DNA of 64,000 nucleotides from Symbiodinium sp. CCMP2592. Lineage: Eukaryota; Sar; Dinophyceae; Suessiales; Symbiodiniaceae. The notes under the pieces were generated by a model. The model searched no databases. It had not been told where the DNA came from and saw only the letters and a list, made by a program, of their open reading frames with translations. Positions 1-10,963 of the stretch are shown here, one piece after another; the first letter of the stretch is position 1, and every line of letters begins with the position of its first letter. Where the stretch lies: assembly GCA_905221615.1 (NCBI GenBank), contig CAJNDT010002035.1:243501-307500 (forward strand), in the 5' to 3' direction. A program made the position numbers and the translations under genes.

Positions 1-330
1 GCAACACAGCGACGGCACGATTGGAGCTGTGGGGATACTTAAGGCTTCCGTCACACAACTGCGCATCTGTGAATAAATAGCAAGCTCCATGGAGCAAACA
101 TGTGCTCAAGACGGGCAACATGCTGGCTTGTATCGGCCCCCGCCTCTCCTACGACTTGAGAAGCTGCACCAACTCGACTCGAATGCATTGGCATGTAATC
201 CCCATGTGCCGTTACACCGTTACCCGCACAACTCACTACAGACAGGCACGCAGAGACATGGATCACCGAAGGTATCGCCCTTGATGTATTTCTGTCTTGA
301 CTCTCCATTCATCGTTCGTTCCCTGGCTGC
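1..330 (+). repeat. Diverged copy of the 55.1-55.4 kb exon region
   Basis: This stretch aligns base by base, with substitutions and small indels, to about 55100-55430. Shared blocks include the sequence around 'gacggcacgattgga' and the block from 'ccatggagcaaacatgtg' to 'ctacgacttgagaag'. The first 75 bases keep an open plus frame reading TATARLELWG, as in the exon at 54988-55168, then diverge to a stop. The window starts inside this copy, so its left limit is unknown. Confidence 0.75.
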
Positions 331-413
331 TTGTTGACTTGATTCTCTACGTAACTACTATAATTATTATGCGGTTATGCTGTACTCACTCGCTCAATCA
401 AACATGTGCGACC

Positions 414-475
414 GACACACACACACACACACACACCCGCACGCGCACGCACACGCACACGCACACGCACACGCA

Positions 476-549
<74 letters not shown>

Positions 550-644
550 TGTGCGCCACCCACACACAACCACACACCACCCACACACCACCCACACATA
601 ACCCACACACAAAAACACACATACACACACACACATAGACACAC
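414..644. repeat. CA/TG dinucleotide microsatellite
   Basis: An almost pure (CA)n tract with CACGCA variants. Both strands give long open frames (His/Thr or Val/Cys repeats) that are repeat artefacts, not genes. Confidence 0.97.
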
Positions 645-675
645 CGCAGTGGTGCCCTACGAAAGCCTGAGCCAG

Positions 676-726
676 AAACCCAAACCTGAACCCTGAAAGG
701 GTCAGGGGTCAGGCTTTGGGGTTTAG
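676..726. repeat. Back-to-back C-rich and G-rich telomere-like tracts
   Basis: Degenerate CCCTAAA-type sequence runs directly into degenerate TTTAGGG-type sequence, with no room for an exon between them. The arms are complementary enough to form a hairpin. Confidence 0.6.
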
Positions 727-849
727 GCGCCCGCTGCCGAAGAACGCACTGCAGTTGTTTCTCGTGCTGCCAGTTCCGGCGCTTCGCGGACAGCTGCAAC
801 CACCTTCAAACGGACGTGACTGCCGAAGCGACTGCCACCGAAGCGACTG

Positions 850-1070
850 CCACAGGGTGGCCGGTTTCAGGCAATTGCGAGTGAAAGCGACCTGTTCATG
901 CCGTCACTTGCCCGAAAAATCGTATGCTCAAGAAAATCGAGCACGCGAGTCGCCCGACTATTGCAGATTACAGGTGTCCCTCTCGTGCTAACGGCTACAT
1001 GGAGAAACCTTCGATCCTAAAGCAAAGCCTTGCGGTTTACTTGTCTCAGCACTGCCCCAGGCGACCCCGT
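850..1070 (+). repeat. Dispersed repeat family, copy 1
   Basis: Shares an ordered series of blocks with 1615-1775 and 34050-34250: 'acctgttcatgcc', 'gagcatcgagca'-like, 'ggctacatgg', and 'aaagc.aag.cttgcg.tttac'. Copies are well diverged and carry no shared open frame, so this looks like an old mobile-element or segmental fragment. The rest of 730-2330 holds only short non-conserved ORFs and no gene I can support. Confidence 0.55.
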
Positions 1071-1614
1071 ACCGGAAAACTATGTACAGCGCCGACGCGA
1101 GGTGGGACTAACTAGTGGCAAACAAATTCAAAGGCAGTGACACATTCTGTGAGATATCAGACACTCCGCACCTCACGTCTTTCAAAGGTTGCCATATTAT
1201 GATGATGCCACGGCGACTTTTTCCATGGCAACGAGGCCGCGCGCCTCGCAAACCCGGCACACACTTAAAGCATGCCTGATCGAAATGGAGCCCCTCACCC
1301 AAACAGGGGAGCAGAATCTGAAGAAACGTGCCGACTGCCACAGTCAGGACCCATTATATTTCACAGCGAGATCGCCTGCCTGACATGGGACACGAAGGTC
1401 TTTACCCTGACTGCACCGCAGCTGCAGCTTGCTATATCTTACATAGGTTGCGCCGACTCAGCAGCTTCATCCAAAGTCGTCAGCTACATGACAGCTCTGC
1501 AACTGGAGAAGTAGGATAGGCTGATGGCTGCGCTCTCAAACAAGGCCAAGCGCCTTGGTGCAACCACCTTCAAACAGACGTAGCACCGCTAAAGCATAGC
1601 TTCGAATCGGCGAA

Positions 1615-1775
1615 ACCAGGCAGCTGTGGCAGGTACTGGGGGTGAGGCAACCTGTTGATGCCTCCACCTTCCTTGGAACCCTGTGCTGGAGAGCATCGAG
1701 GTATTGGCGACCACAGGTGTCCCCTCTCTCGCTGTCAGCTACATGGAAACTGCAAGAGGCTTGATGTGAGGGCCG
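1615..1775 (+). repeat. Dispersed repeat family, copy 2
   Basis: Second, partial copy of the family at 850-1070. It has 'caacctgttgatgcc', 'gagagcatcgaggta' and 'gtcagctacatgg' in the same order. Confidence 0.5.
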
Positions 1776-2824
1776 TAACGATTAGAGTGGGGCTTGAGGG
1801 TAAATTAGAATCAGAATGTGAAGCTGCAAGGACGATAACGGGATAAAGCTATCAAGTCAGTATTCTGACCCCTACACTACTGAACTTCTTAGGGCAACGT
1901 GATACGTTGCCTATGCGCAAGGTATTTCTGAATGCGCGTGCATACGATGAGTGGGTGGCTGTAGAGGCATTCGTGCTCGAGTCGTGCGACAGCTAGGTGC
2001 GATACAGCCCGAGAGACTAGTTCAGATGGAGGCCTTGTGGTTGTTCGATCCGGGTTTCACAATTCAAGTTGAAAAGATGTCTGAGCCCTGCAAAAGATGG
2101 GCCCCCGTAGTTTCCAGACAGCGTGTTCAACAAGCTGCACTGCGTCGGATCTGCAAGTCCTGCACCGGCCATCCCTCCTGTCACACACGAGGGCTTCGGC
2201 TCACTGCGAGCCTTGATGGGTTAAGGCCATCTGAAGGGCCCATGTACCAAGCTGTTTTGAGAACGTGGCCATAAACTAACTGCACATGAGCCCTTTCAAG
2301 TACAAGAACTGAACTACAGGATCGCGTGTCGGGTCTAGGATATTTAGGCGATGAGGGTTTAGGGGCTTAAGGATCGAGGCTCCGTGCGGTGATCCTCCGA
2401 CAATTGAAAATGGGCACTCTGCTCGTGCTGGCGTTGCTGAAGGAGAGGTGTACGAGGCCACTGTGGCCGACGACCATCAAGCCAGCTTCTCTATCACCAT
2501 CAGCATCATCCTCATCCACCATGGTAAGTGCCATCACGCAGAATGCTCTACACATATAACAGCCGCTAAACGCCGTCGGATTAAGTCAGTCAAAACTGTT
2601 GCACACCGCAGGCTATGCTCTAGAACTCGACAAGTTTCTGGAACGGTCGGCAGAGGCAGTGGTGATGATGGTAGCAGAAAGTGTGCAAGAAGAAAACAGT
2701 CGTGGTCGACGGCTTCGTCGTCGTCGTCGTCGTCACCGCCTGTCTCGCAGTAGCAGAACCAGCAGCAAACGTCGTAGCAGGACCATGTGCGAAATCTACT
2801 TTTAACCCACCGAACCACAAAAAG

Positions 2825-2909
2825 CTAAGCATGTCCTTGCACTCCGAAAAGCGAAGAACCAGGCTCCTTCACGCAGAATTCTCGGAAGTCAGCATACACC
2901 GACAGCAAC
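2825..2909 (-). CDS. Hypothetical terminal mini-exon
   Basis: On the minus strand a CCCTAA-rich tract (2925-2950) ends at CTCGAG, giving acceptor AG|G at 2909. The open frame reads LLSVYADFREFC and ends GVQGHA-stop at 2825. Its varied composition is unlike the surrounding repeats. It starts with one nucleotide of a split codon. No family recognised. It may be the last exon of the gene whose exons lie at 3362-11571, but the junction phase to 3362 is not clean, so it could also belong elsewhere. Confidence 0.5.
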
Positions 2910-3361
2910 CTCGAGGCATTTTCGGGTCTAGGGTTAAGGTTTAGGGTTCTCCTAATGGTCCAACTGGCAAGCGGTTTTAACTTGGCGCAACATCCATGCC
3001 TAGGTGGCATGTCTCTGGTCACGTGAGTCAGCTCAGCATCGAGATGGCCTAAACTCATGTCTGTATGTTTCGAGTCCAAACTAAACAAGGCTATGTATGG
3101 TCACAAAACAATAGAAGCACAAAGCCGTCATGCCGACAAAAAGCCATCAGAATGACAGCTCTACAATTGCAGATAACTACGGCAGAGTTTTTAGTAGTTA
3201 CAGCAATATTAAGGAACCATAAGAAATAATATTGATAGCTATCTCCCTGGGCTTCACCTTTGCGCTTGCGCCCTTAGAACAAAACGTGATCATCATACCG
3301 TTCAATACAAGCAGAAAAACACTAAGGCTAGACTCCATATAGATCCCTTGAAGAACCCCGC

Positions 3362-3435
3362 CCTCCCCTCGAAACTTGGTCGCCGGCAGCTCCTCAATGA
3401 GCTGCACCGCCTTCGCGTGATGTCGCTCGGAGGGC
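3362..3435 (-). CDS. Hypothetical mini-exon, telomere-like intron upstream
   Basis: Minus-strand acceptor: CCCTAAAGCC-type tract then CCCAG|G at 3435. The frame reads SERHHAKAVQLIEELPATKF then RGEG, a charged, helix-like stretch. A GC donor (GAGG|GC) fits the lower end. It begins with one nucleotide of a split codon, compatible with the two left over by the exon at 5405-5477. Product unknown. Confidence 0.55.
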
Positions 3436-4458
3436 CTGGGTCGGCTTGGCTTTAGGGTTGAGGATCGGACAAAACCCCCAAGTAGCCTTTAGCAGAGCCC
3501 TTATGGTCCGTAAAAATGGGTATTTAGGGAATAGAAGGCAGTAGGGGTTAAGGGTCGAGGGTCGAGGGTTCAGGACTTCGGCTTCAGGGCTGAGGCTTAG
3601 GTTAAGACGTCCTACGCGGTGCTAGAAGGATTTGGTAAGGCTTGTATGGGCGGGAGTCTAGAAGGCGAGGCAAAAGTAAGGATTTGATGAGGCTGCAATA
3701 GCAAACTCCACAGGCTGCTATAAGGATACGGTACGGCTTTTGCAGGATATGAAAAGGCTGGTCATGAGGATTTCATGTGGCTTTTGCATAAAACTGTCTA
3801 AATAAAAAAATCCTACGCCTGTATCTATACACATGTTTGTATGTCTATGTAGGGATATAGACAAAGATATGGATGTCGGTCTTGACATAGACATAGACAC
3901 AGGTATAGGTTTAGATATAGATATACATGTACAGACACCCATGCACGCGTGCATGTGGAAATGCATAAGTAAGTGTGCGCAGGTGTATTTACGCGCATGT
4001 ACATGTTGCTACAGACCATACATGTACATAGACATGTGCGTAGCTGTACCTGTGTCCGTTTCTGTGTCTGTGCATTTGTGTAAATGCCCGTGCGCATGTG
4101 TGAATGCCTGCATGCGTGCATGTTTCAAGAAGAAAAAGCAGTCTAACACGACCACAGTCTACAGAGCAATATAGTAACATCTCATTTGTGTTCTCTTAAT
4201 TATCGTCATAGTGGCAATCATATGATGATGCAGCAACATAGTAATATCTCCGTATAGTCCTCAATATAGTAGCACTTCGAAGTGGCATGGCGAGTTCGCG
4301 AGCCGAGGAGGGGACGAGCTTACGCACAGCATCAGGGGATCTGAAGACTCCTGGCGGTGATTAGGTTCAAAGTTTAGGGGTTTAGGGTTTAGGGTTTGGG
4401 ATTTGGGGCTTCAGAGTTTAGGGGTTTAGGGGTTTAGGGTTTAGGGGCTTAGGGAGTT
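3436..4458. other. Intron-like DNA with degenerate repeats
   Basis: Holds degenerate TTTAGGG tracts (3450-3605, 4362-4458), a weak 'aaggatttgg' periodic stretch (3610-3790) and a degenerate ATAGACATAGACA/ACATGTACAT repeat (3825-4130). A possible minus exon at 4285-4350 (frame SPDAVRKLVPSSAREL) is equally readable on the plus strand, so I do not call it. Confidence 0.5.
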
Positions 4459-4587
4459 CTAGGTGTCTTGCAAGGGCTCTACAACTCTAACTACAAGCAT
4501 TCAGAAAGTTGGTATCAACACCATGGCAACCGCAGACGCAATATTGTCAAACAACGCAGCAGAAATCGTAGCTACAGCAGCAACAGT

Positions 4588-4730
4588 GATGATGGTGGTG
4601 CTAGTGGTGGTGGTGGTGGTGGTGGTGGTGGTGGTGGTGGTGGTGGTGGTGGTGGTGGTGGTGGTGGTGCTGCTGCTGCTGGTGGTGGTGGTGGTGGTGT
4701 TGGCGGTAGTGGTGGTGGTGGCGGTAACAA
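4588..4730. repeat. (GGT)n triplet microsatellite
   Basis: Nearly perfect GGT repeats with a short GCT block. All frames are open because of the repeat, so the apparent Val, Gly and Pro ORFs are artefacts. Confidence 0.97.
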
Positions 4731-4945
4731 TGGTAGTACTGGCAGTAATACTTGTAATATCCGCAGCAACAGCAGTACTACTAGGAGCAGTACTAGTATA
4801 GTAGCAGCAAGCGCAGTCCTAGTCGTGGACGCCGGCTTCGTAGTAGATGTAGCAGGTAGCAGTTGTGGCAAAAGCGAAAATTAGTGGTCATGATAGACAT
4901 TCGGGCAGCCCCGGCAGCAGCGGTGGCAGCGTTGCTAGTAAGTAG

Positions 4946-4965
4946 TCGTAGTAGTGGTAGTAGTA

Positions 4966-5052
<87 letters not shown>

Positions 5053-5078
5053 AGTAGTAGTAGTAGTAGTAGTGGTTG
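4946..5078. repeat. (TAG)n triplet microsatellite
   Basis: About 40 uninterrupted GTA/TAG units. The minus strand reads poly-Thr or poly-Tyr, which is not coding evidence. Confidence 0.97.
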
Positions 5079-5280
5079 TAGTACGTCGTGGCAGTGGAAT
5101 TATGGAACAACATAAAATATAGTAGCACTACCTAAACCTTCTGCCACAGAACTCCGAACCCCATGTCCTTCTGCAGTTGACATCGCAGACCCAGCAAATA
5201 AACCCCAAACACGAACCGATCCGAAAACCCTATACTTAAACCCTAGAAGCCCTAAACCCTACAACCTACCTTTTGTCTCG

Positions 5281-5363
5281 ATTGTAGTTCCTTTTTTGGT
5301 TAACCAGAAACTCTATTATAGGATCCTAGCCATAAAACTGGTTAACAAAAAAGGAACTACAAT
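5281..5363. mobile_element. 83 bp MITE-like palindromic element
   Basis: Terminal inverted repeats of about 26 bp: 'attgtagttcctttttt' then 'ggttaaccag' on the left, the complement on the right with one base missing, around a 30 bp AT-rich core. Too short to encode anything. It sits in an intron-like stretch between CCCTAAA-type sequence and the exon at 5405. No clear target-site duplication seen. Confidence 0.75.
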
Positions 5364-5404
5364 GGAGACTGTAGGTACAACTTAAAACCCTACACAACCC
5401 AAAC

Positions 5405-5477
5405 CTCAAGCCGAGCTCCTCTCGGTTTGGTCCCTCCAGGAACCAGGAGCCCTTGCCGCGGAGTCGGAGTCGGCAGC
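5405..5477 (-). CDS. Hypothetical 73 nt mini-exon
   Basis: Acceptor GAACAG|GC at 5477, donor TTGAG|GTTTGGG at 5405; the intron begins with telomere-like GTTTGGGTTG. One frame is open throughout: CRLRLRGKGSWFLEGPNREE then LGL, while the other minus frames look less protein-like. It starts with two nucleotides of a split codon and leaves two, fitting the neighbours at 9048-9113 (leaves one) and 3362-3435 (needs one). Product unknown. Confidence 0.6.
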
Positions 5478-5524
5478 CTGTTCGGAAGAGTCGATTTTCT
5501 TTTTTGGTTGGTTCATTGGCACAT

Positions 5525-5625
5525 TGGGGTTTGGGTTTAGGATGGTTCAGGCTTTAGGGTTTTGGGGGGGATCCTTGGGGTTTGGGGCTTGGCAATGAGG
5601 TTTAGGCTTTAGGATCGAGTTTTTT
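5525..5625 (+). repeat. G-rich telomere-like tract
   Basis: Degenerate TTTAGGG/TTTGGGG repeats, lying upstream of the minus exon at 5405-5477 (so CCCTAAA-like in gene orientation). Confidence 0.7.
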
Positions 5626-5794
5626 CTTCATTGCTTTGACTTTTCTGCGGGGCTTCTGGTGGCTGCAACTGCTCCTCACATAAGTACCAAGCTACCGGGA
5701 ACAGACAGGCGTCTGCTCGCACGGGCTCTTCTTCCTGAGCACGTCTTGACACAGGCTACCACGTCTTGACACAGACTACCCGCCTCAACCCAGG

Positions 5795-6935
5795 TCAGGA
5801 GATCTTATTCCGGAATCCAGACGCCCAGCCCAGTCCATCGCAACCAAGAAATTCTCCATCGCCTGGTTTGGAGCACTTGCTCTGGAACCAATTCCGGATG
5901 GAAGCTTGTCCGTTGGTCGAGAGCAGATGGCTTTCGGCATCATAGATGTGACACCGGACCTCCACAGACGTGTCGTCGTATATGGCCTGCAAACATCTCA
6001 AAACCAGAAGCCGGCGATTGTTTCCGCTGCACAGGGCTCGGACATTGTCCGGCCCTGTATGCAGGAAGCATCAAGGGGCTTGAGGTCTTCCACCGCAGAG
6101 GGCTTCAATGAACTGGAGATCCTTGTTGATATTGAACTGCGTGAAGCGTAAAGCCCAACCTGGCACTAGGACAGGTTGGTTGGAAGGTCTCATAGCTGGC
6201 ACAGATCGAGTGCGGAATCGTGAGATGCGCGGCATGAAAGGAGCATGCCGAGAGTGGTCCTCCGAGCGCCACCAAACCCGCCAGAACTCCCCAGAATCTG
6301 ACTGCCAGACAATTTGATCAAGGGTGCTTTCAACAAGCTGCAGAATCCAACTTCCACAGATGAACATGTCATTGTCATCACACCTCACCGACAATACTCT
6401 GTCTTGTTTGCGTTCCTCTGAAAACGTGCAAGAAGTGAACAAGTTCTGGTCTTGCGCGACGTAACAGTCACATGGCTTTCGTCGTCATCTTCCCAGTCGC
6501 CAAGAAAGGATACAGCGAGAAATGGCAGACAATTTTGTCTTCCCATCTCTTCACGGATTCAACTTCACAGCTAGAGCCAATCCGCAACCAAGTCCGGTCA
6601 CGCTGGCATACCGACTGCATCTTCCGTCGAACTGTCACTGTCCGGTGATGGTCGTCTTCCAAGTCACCCAGGAAGAAGCTCGAGCGCAATGGCCAGTTGG
6701 GCTGCACAACGTCTTCAGTCTGTGCTGACCGAACCTCGCACGTCACTTTCAGCAACACGTTTACATGCACTGCTTGAACACAGCGGAGCACTTCGAGCCG
6801 CCTTTGGTTTGGGCACAGCAGGCTCAAAATACCATCTGCCCTGCGGTGGCGGATGGTATCCATGGGCGCCGACGGCACCCGTCTGTCAATCGACAAGTCT
6901 GATGGTGTCCTCTCATAGCAGGACGACAAGGTCAC
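5795..6935 (-). other. Region with unassigned minus-strand open frames
   Basis: About 1.1 kb free of simple repeats and telomere-like tracts, with three consecutive minus-strand open stretches in different frames (5795-6001, 6071-6442, 6468-6935; up to 155 codons). Composition is ordinary but I recognise no family, and the plus strand also has open frames. It could be a decayed mobile-element gene or several exons. 6940-7280 holds nothing I can name. Confidence 0.25.
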
Positions 6936-7289
6936 GCAAGGCTGAAATTCAAGAGCGTGGGATCTGTATGTGGATGCTGCAAGTCTACACTTAACTCAGG
7001 TTCTCGTCTTTATCCCAAGGGCCTGACTTCAGGGTTCGACTTCGATTGACCACAGTCTCGAGCTACATCTCTGAGAGATGCTCAGGTCCGCCTTCCAGGC
7101 TCCCCAAACGAGCTACCGACATCTCTCGGGTGTTGAGCACAAGGCATTGCGTGATCGCAGACAATCTGATACTTCCTGCTCTGTGTTCTTACATCAGAAG
7201 CAAGCCGAAGTGAATCATCCACGTTTCTGTGCATTTGTTGTTTTGCTTGCCTGCATAACCACATCTATCAAAAAAACTATGTAGACGAA

Positions 7290-7322
7290 CACACACACAC
7301 ACATACAAACACAAACACACAC

Positions 7323-7356
<34 letters not shown>

Positions 7357-7387
7357 GTGCTACCCCCCTTGGGTTATCCACCCTTTT
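7290..7387. repeat. CA/TA microsatellite plus left arm of an inverted repeat
   Basis: (CA)n passes into (TA)n, then 'gctacccccc' and 'gggttatccaccc'. Bases 7336-7387 are the inverted counterpart of 8021-8074. Confidence 0.8.
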
Positions 7388-8074
7388 GGGGTGGAAACGA
7401 CCGAATTGGCGCATTGCTCGGGCTGCGACGGATCCCGGATTGAAGATCTCACGGATTAAAGGGGAATGCTTGGTTGATGCCTTCTCAGGAACCCTTTTAC
7501 ATCCAAAGTATACATTACATAGGTTTCCAAAATCGTTTGTAGAACCCTTATAGATCTTTTCAGAAGTCTTGTGAATCCATACTATAGAACCCTGATAAAT
7601 CCTATAAGGAACCCTGATAGAACCCTTCATGGACCCCTGCAAAGACGTATCCAGTTCAAACTCTGGACTGCACCCGCTGCTGGAACAGAAATCTCAGGCC
7701 AAACAAACCCCCTTAACTTTAACATCTAATGCAAGCGAACATGTTGGGGTATGTATAACGAATTATACCAATTCAATTAGCCTAGTGAACTCAATAGGCC
7801 TCACAGGTGGGTTGAACTTCCAAACTCTGCATGCATCGGGATTGCTCCCATTGCCCTAAACACTTGCGCAGGCATGTGCTCTAGCAGCTGTTGTATTGTT
7901 TTGGCTCTGCACACATACTAGGGTTCAGAGTATACACGTACACACATACACAGTAGTCTTTTAAACTGGTAGACAGTGAGGGGAGAGGGGGTCAAGGGAA
8001 GAATACACAGGATTTACACCAAAACTGGTGGATAACTCGGGGGGATACCATATGTATATATATATATATATGTA
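7336..8074. mobile_element. Possible 0.74 kb element bounded by ~52 bp inverted repeats
   Basis: Left arm 7336-7387 and right arm 8021-8074 are inverted copies: (TA)n, CATRTG, a run of C, a GTTATCCACC block and TTTT. The interior has no transposase-like frame. It holds a degenerate 'aaccctnataga' repeat (7480-7640) and short ORFs. Either a non-autonomous element, or two solo copies of a short repeat in opposite orientation. Confidence 0.4.
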
Positions 8075-8544
8075 GATACCTATTTAGAACACGCAAGCCA
8101 CAAGCATCTGGAGTCGGCAATCGTGCCACGCATGCATACGTCTAGACAAACGCACGACATCGACAAAGAATGCATGTATGCACATGCACGTCCCTGGGCA
8201 TCGAGTACATTGGAATGCTGGCAGGACCTGTTTCGAAATGTCTCAATCCCAGATCCTGCCTGTCTTGGCCGCAATCGCCTTCACGTGAGACCTTCAGTGA
8301 ACCGCGCAGGCATCACTCTTGAATTTGGGCAGTCACTCACGGGGGGGGAGGGGGCTGTTTTGATGACACACGACGCTTTCAAGCTACTACGTACCACTTG
8401 CCTTAGTGCTTGCCCAGAAGCCCAGCTACCATCTGGTAGGTTACCGTCCCTATATCTCATCTATATCAACCCGCTGCAGGGTTGACTGAGTTTCAAGAAT
8501 TTCAGTACAAAAGCCCTATTGAAAGCCGAAACTGCACAACCCCA

Positions 8545-9047
8545 AATCATACTCTATGAAAGCCTCGAAGCTCTGGCAGCCTACGTGGCCCCTGAAACCC
8601 CGCACCGGGAACCCTAAACCCTGACCTTAAACCCTCAGACCTTGTAGAAACCCTCCTAAAGCGCCACAAACCCTCATTAAACCGCTCTTACCCCTTACAA
8701 AGACCCAAAATACAGCTTACCCCCCCCTGTTTAAACCCTGAAGCCCTCGCTTAGCAACCCTTGTAATTAAAGCCCTGTAAAAGTATATAGGCAAACAACT
8801 CCAAACCCTTATGGTGCTTGTTAAGACCAATAGACCACAAAACCCTTACAGTCACCCTTACAAACCTCCTTAGAGGAGCCCTGGAAAGAACCCGCTTCTG
8901 CTTGCTAAGACCCCTCCTCAAAAAGAAAAGGAGCCGAAACCTAAAACCCTTAAAAAAACAAAACCGACAAAACCCTAAACGTCACACTGCACCCTAAGAA
9001 CTCTTAACCCCGAAAACCTCTAAACCCTAAGCCTTAATGCTCAGCTC
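8545..9047 (-). repeat. C-rich telomere-like tract on the plus strand
   Basis: About 500 bp of degenerate CCCTAAA/CCCTTAA/CCCTGAA. In the orientation of the minus exon at 9048-9113 it is a TTTAGGG-like intron start. No open frame worth calling. Confidence 0.8.
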
Positions 9048-9113
9048 CTAGCCCGCGTGGGCCCAGCAAACGCCGACCAACTCGGAAGATGGGATCCTTC
9101 AGCTCTCTTGTTG
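9048..9113 (-). CDS. Hypothetical 66 nt mini-exon
   Basis: Open minus frame TRELKDPIFRVGRRLLGPRG between a C-rich upstream tract (9128-9205 read on minus) and a G-rich downstream tract. Acceptor CCCGAAG|C at 9113 is weak; the lower end fits a GA donor (CTAG|GA). With these limits it starts with two nucleotides of a split codon and leaves one, matching 9545-9597 upstream and 5405-5477 downstream. The plus strand is also open here, so strand rests on context. Confidence 0.45.
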
Positions 9114-9124
9114 CTTCGGGATGT

Positions 9125-9205
9125 TGGGCTTTCGGGTTTAGGGGTTTTAAGGTTTTGAGTCTAGGGTTTGGGGTTTTTAAGGGTTTAGGATGGTTTAGGG
9201 TAAGG
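9125..9205 (+). repeat. G-rich telomere-like tract
   Basis: Degenerate TTTAGGG repeats immediately right of the mini-exon at 9048-9113, mirror-symmetric with the C-rich tract on its left. Confidence 0.75.
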
Positions 9206-9544
9206 CTCCAGTTACTGTACTTAAACAGTGGGTTACTGGGTGCATATTATTGAAGCCATCTTGTTCTTGGTTACCCAATAGCCCCTTAAAATAACGGTAC
9301 CTTTTTTTCCTAAGTACTGGAGAACCCAGTGAAGGCTGCAAACTCACCGGCTCAGGAGAGTTCGCGGTTGCAAACTGTCCCAGGTTCAATATCGACGAAC
9401 GGGCTGTTAAACAACACGGAAGCCATAGAAGACCGCTTTGATTGCAAACGGAAGTCTGCTCCTTGAGAGCTAGCTTGCAGGGTATACCAAAGCTACGACC
9501 CACTGTTTGAGGCGTCTGGAAAAATGGATCACGAAAATCCCAAC

Positions 9545-9597
9545 CCTCGCAGTCTGCCTCCTCAATGCCGATAATGAATTGGCACTGCTTCTTGCAC
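9545..9597 (-). CDS. Hypothetical Cys-containing mini-exon
   Basis: Acceptor CTGCAG|G at 9597, preceded on the minus strand by AAGCCCTAAATCCC; donor GCGAGG|GTTGGGATT at 9545. Frame: CKKQCQFIIGIEEADCEG. It opens with one nucleotide and leaves one, compatible with 10964-11011 and 9048-9113. Three cysteines, no recognised domain. Confidence 0.55.
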
Positions 9598-9714
9598 CTG
9601 CAGCGGCTAAGGAATCCGGGATTTAGGGCTTAGAGGAGGACTTAAGGCACTTGGAATTTAGGCATTTAGCGTTCGGGGATTGCACCTGCAGTGCACAGGG
9701 CTTTGGGTTGGTTC

Positions 9715-9800
9715 GTAGCACCAGCGGCAGCACCAGCACAAGCAGCAGCAGAAGCGGCAGCAGCTGCAGCAGCACCACGACCGCCACCGCCACCGCTGAC
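9715..9800. repeat. CAG-rich trinucleotide repeat
   Basis: Interrupted CAG/CAC repeats. They give Ser, Ala and Cys homopolymer-like frames on both strands, which are not gene evidence. Confidence 0.85.
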
Positions 9801-10285
9801 AGCAGCTACAGCAACAGTATTCAGTATGATAAGGCAGTACAGCCCGCAAGAATCGAGAAACATTCAAGAGCAGCGTTCATTGGCGACTTAAAGGTACCGC
9901 AGTAACAAACGTGCCGGTGGTGCTGAGATCGATCTGACCTTGGTTTAGGGCAAAATCTGCAAGAAATTTCGATACCGTCTCCGACCAGGGGGAAGAATCA
10001 ATTTTATCGCTGTATATCTTTAAAGAGGTTCAAGAGGTTCTCGAGGCTTTGTCAGCTTACAAGGCTCTTTCAGGGTTCTGATGGTTCTTGATCTTTTGAG
10101 AATGATTGAAACTATTGGTTTAACACGTCCTTGCCAGGACAAGTCTTCCCCCTGGAAACAAAAGAAGCACGACACAGGGACGTAAAAGTCAGGTGCAAAG
10201 AGATGATTAACACAAATTCAACCCTGAACGATAACATCCTGTCTTGCACCCCATGCCATAGATCCTAAACTCTGTTAACTCCCAG

Positions 10286-10362
10286 GCCCTTGCAGACCTA
10301 GCAGTGCCACACACAGAGCTCAGCCCAGAACCGATCCTGTTGTGGCTGCCGCATGCCCTGAG
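10286..10362 (+). CDS. Hypothetical plus-strand mini-exon
   Basis: Plus-strand acceptor AACTCCCAG|G at 10286 after 'cctaaactctgttaact'. The frame reads ALADLAVPHTELSPEPILLW then LPHAL, with no stop for the length of the exon; donor near CTGAG|GGGC at about 10362. It lies inside what would be an intron of the minus-strand gene, so it belongs to an overlapping or interleaved plus gene. Product unknown. Confidence 0.5.
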
Positions 10363-10739
10363 GGGCGTTGTGTTTTTCTAAGGACAACTATGGAGCCTAC
10401 ACAACTGAAACACCGAAAAAACAACTAACAAATCCTTCTCTACTACAGGCCCTAAATCCTGGCTTGTGGAACTGTGGGGTCGGGGATGGGAGCCAACCTG
10501 GAAGGTGTAGACAGTGTAGACAGAATCGGGCTCGCCCTACCCGTTTAAACCTAAAATGCCCCTCCAAACCCTACTAGAAACCTTTCAAGATCTCGGAACT
10601 CTTATACACCCTCATAGAGCCCCTACACAACCCTTCTGGAAGCCTTGCTGACTACTTAGAGAACCCTTCTGAAAGCCTCTAGTTCACGAGCAGTGATAAG
10701 TGGGGTTTATAAGCAGGGAAGCTATAATCAAAAACCGTA

Positions 10740-10950
10740 TTAGGCGACCTACAACCCTACTCGAAACTACCCATGAAAGTCTCTTTTAACCCTGGAAGTC
10801 AACAAGGTGCCTTACCCTTGTAAAGCTCCTGCGGAACCCTAAACGCTAAACCAATAAACCTAATTCCTAAACCGCACCCTCAACTCAAACCCCCAAACCC
10901 TGAACCAAAACCCCTAAACCCCTTAACCAAATAGCCCTAAACCCTATTGA
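10740..10950. repeat. C-rich telomere-like tract
   Basis: Degenerate CCCTAAA repeats, left flank of the exon at 10964-11011. A related 'aacccttctggaagcc' periodic stretch runs through 10560-10690. Confidence 0.75.
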
Positions 10951-10963
10951 CCCTGAGCCCTCC

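Noticed and set aside
398-799. Long ORFs across the CA microsatellite
   Set aside because: All frames are open only because of the dinucleotide repeat; His/Thr and Val/Cys alternation is not protein evidence.
4362-4458. True chromosome end or subtelomere
   Set aside because: Telomere-type repeats here are short, degenerate, in both orientations and scattered through the window, bracketing exons; no long perfect array.
4463-5128. Gly-, Val-, Pro- and Thr-homopolymer ORFs
   Set aside because: Translations of (GGT)n and (TAG)n arrays.
5795-6935. Retrotransposon polyprotein remnant
   Set aside because: I looked for reverse transcriptase, integrase and RNase H motifs in all frames (such as YxDD or the DDE/HHCC patterns) and found none, so no mobile-element call is made.
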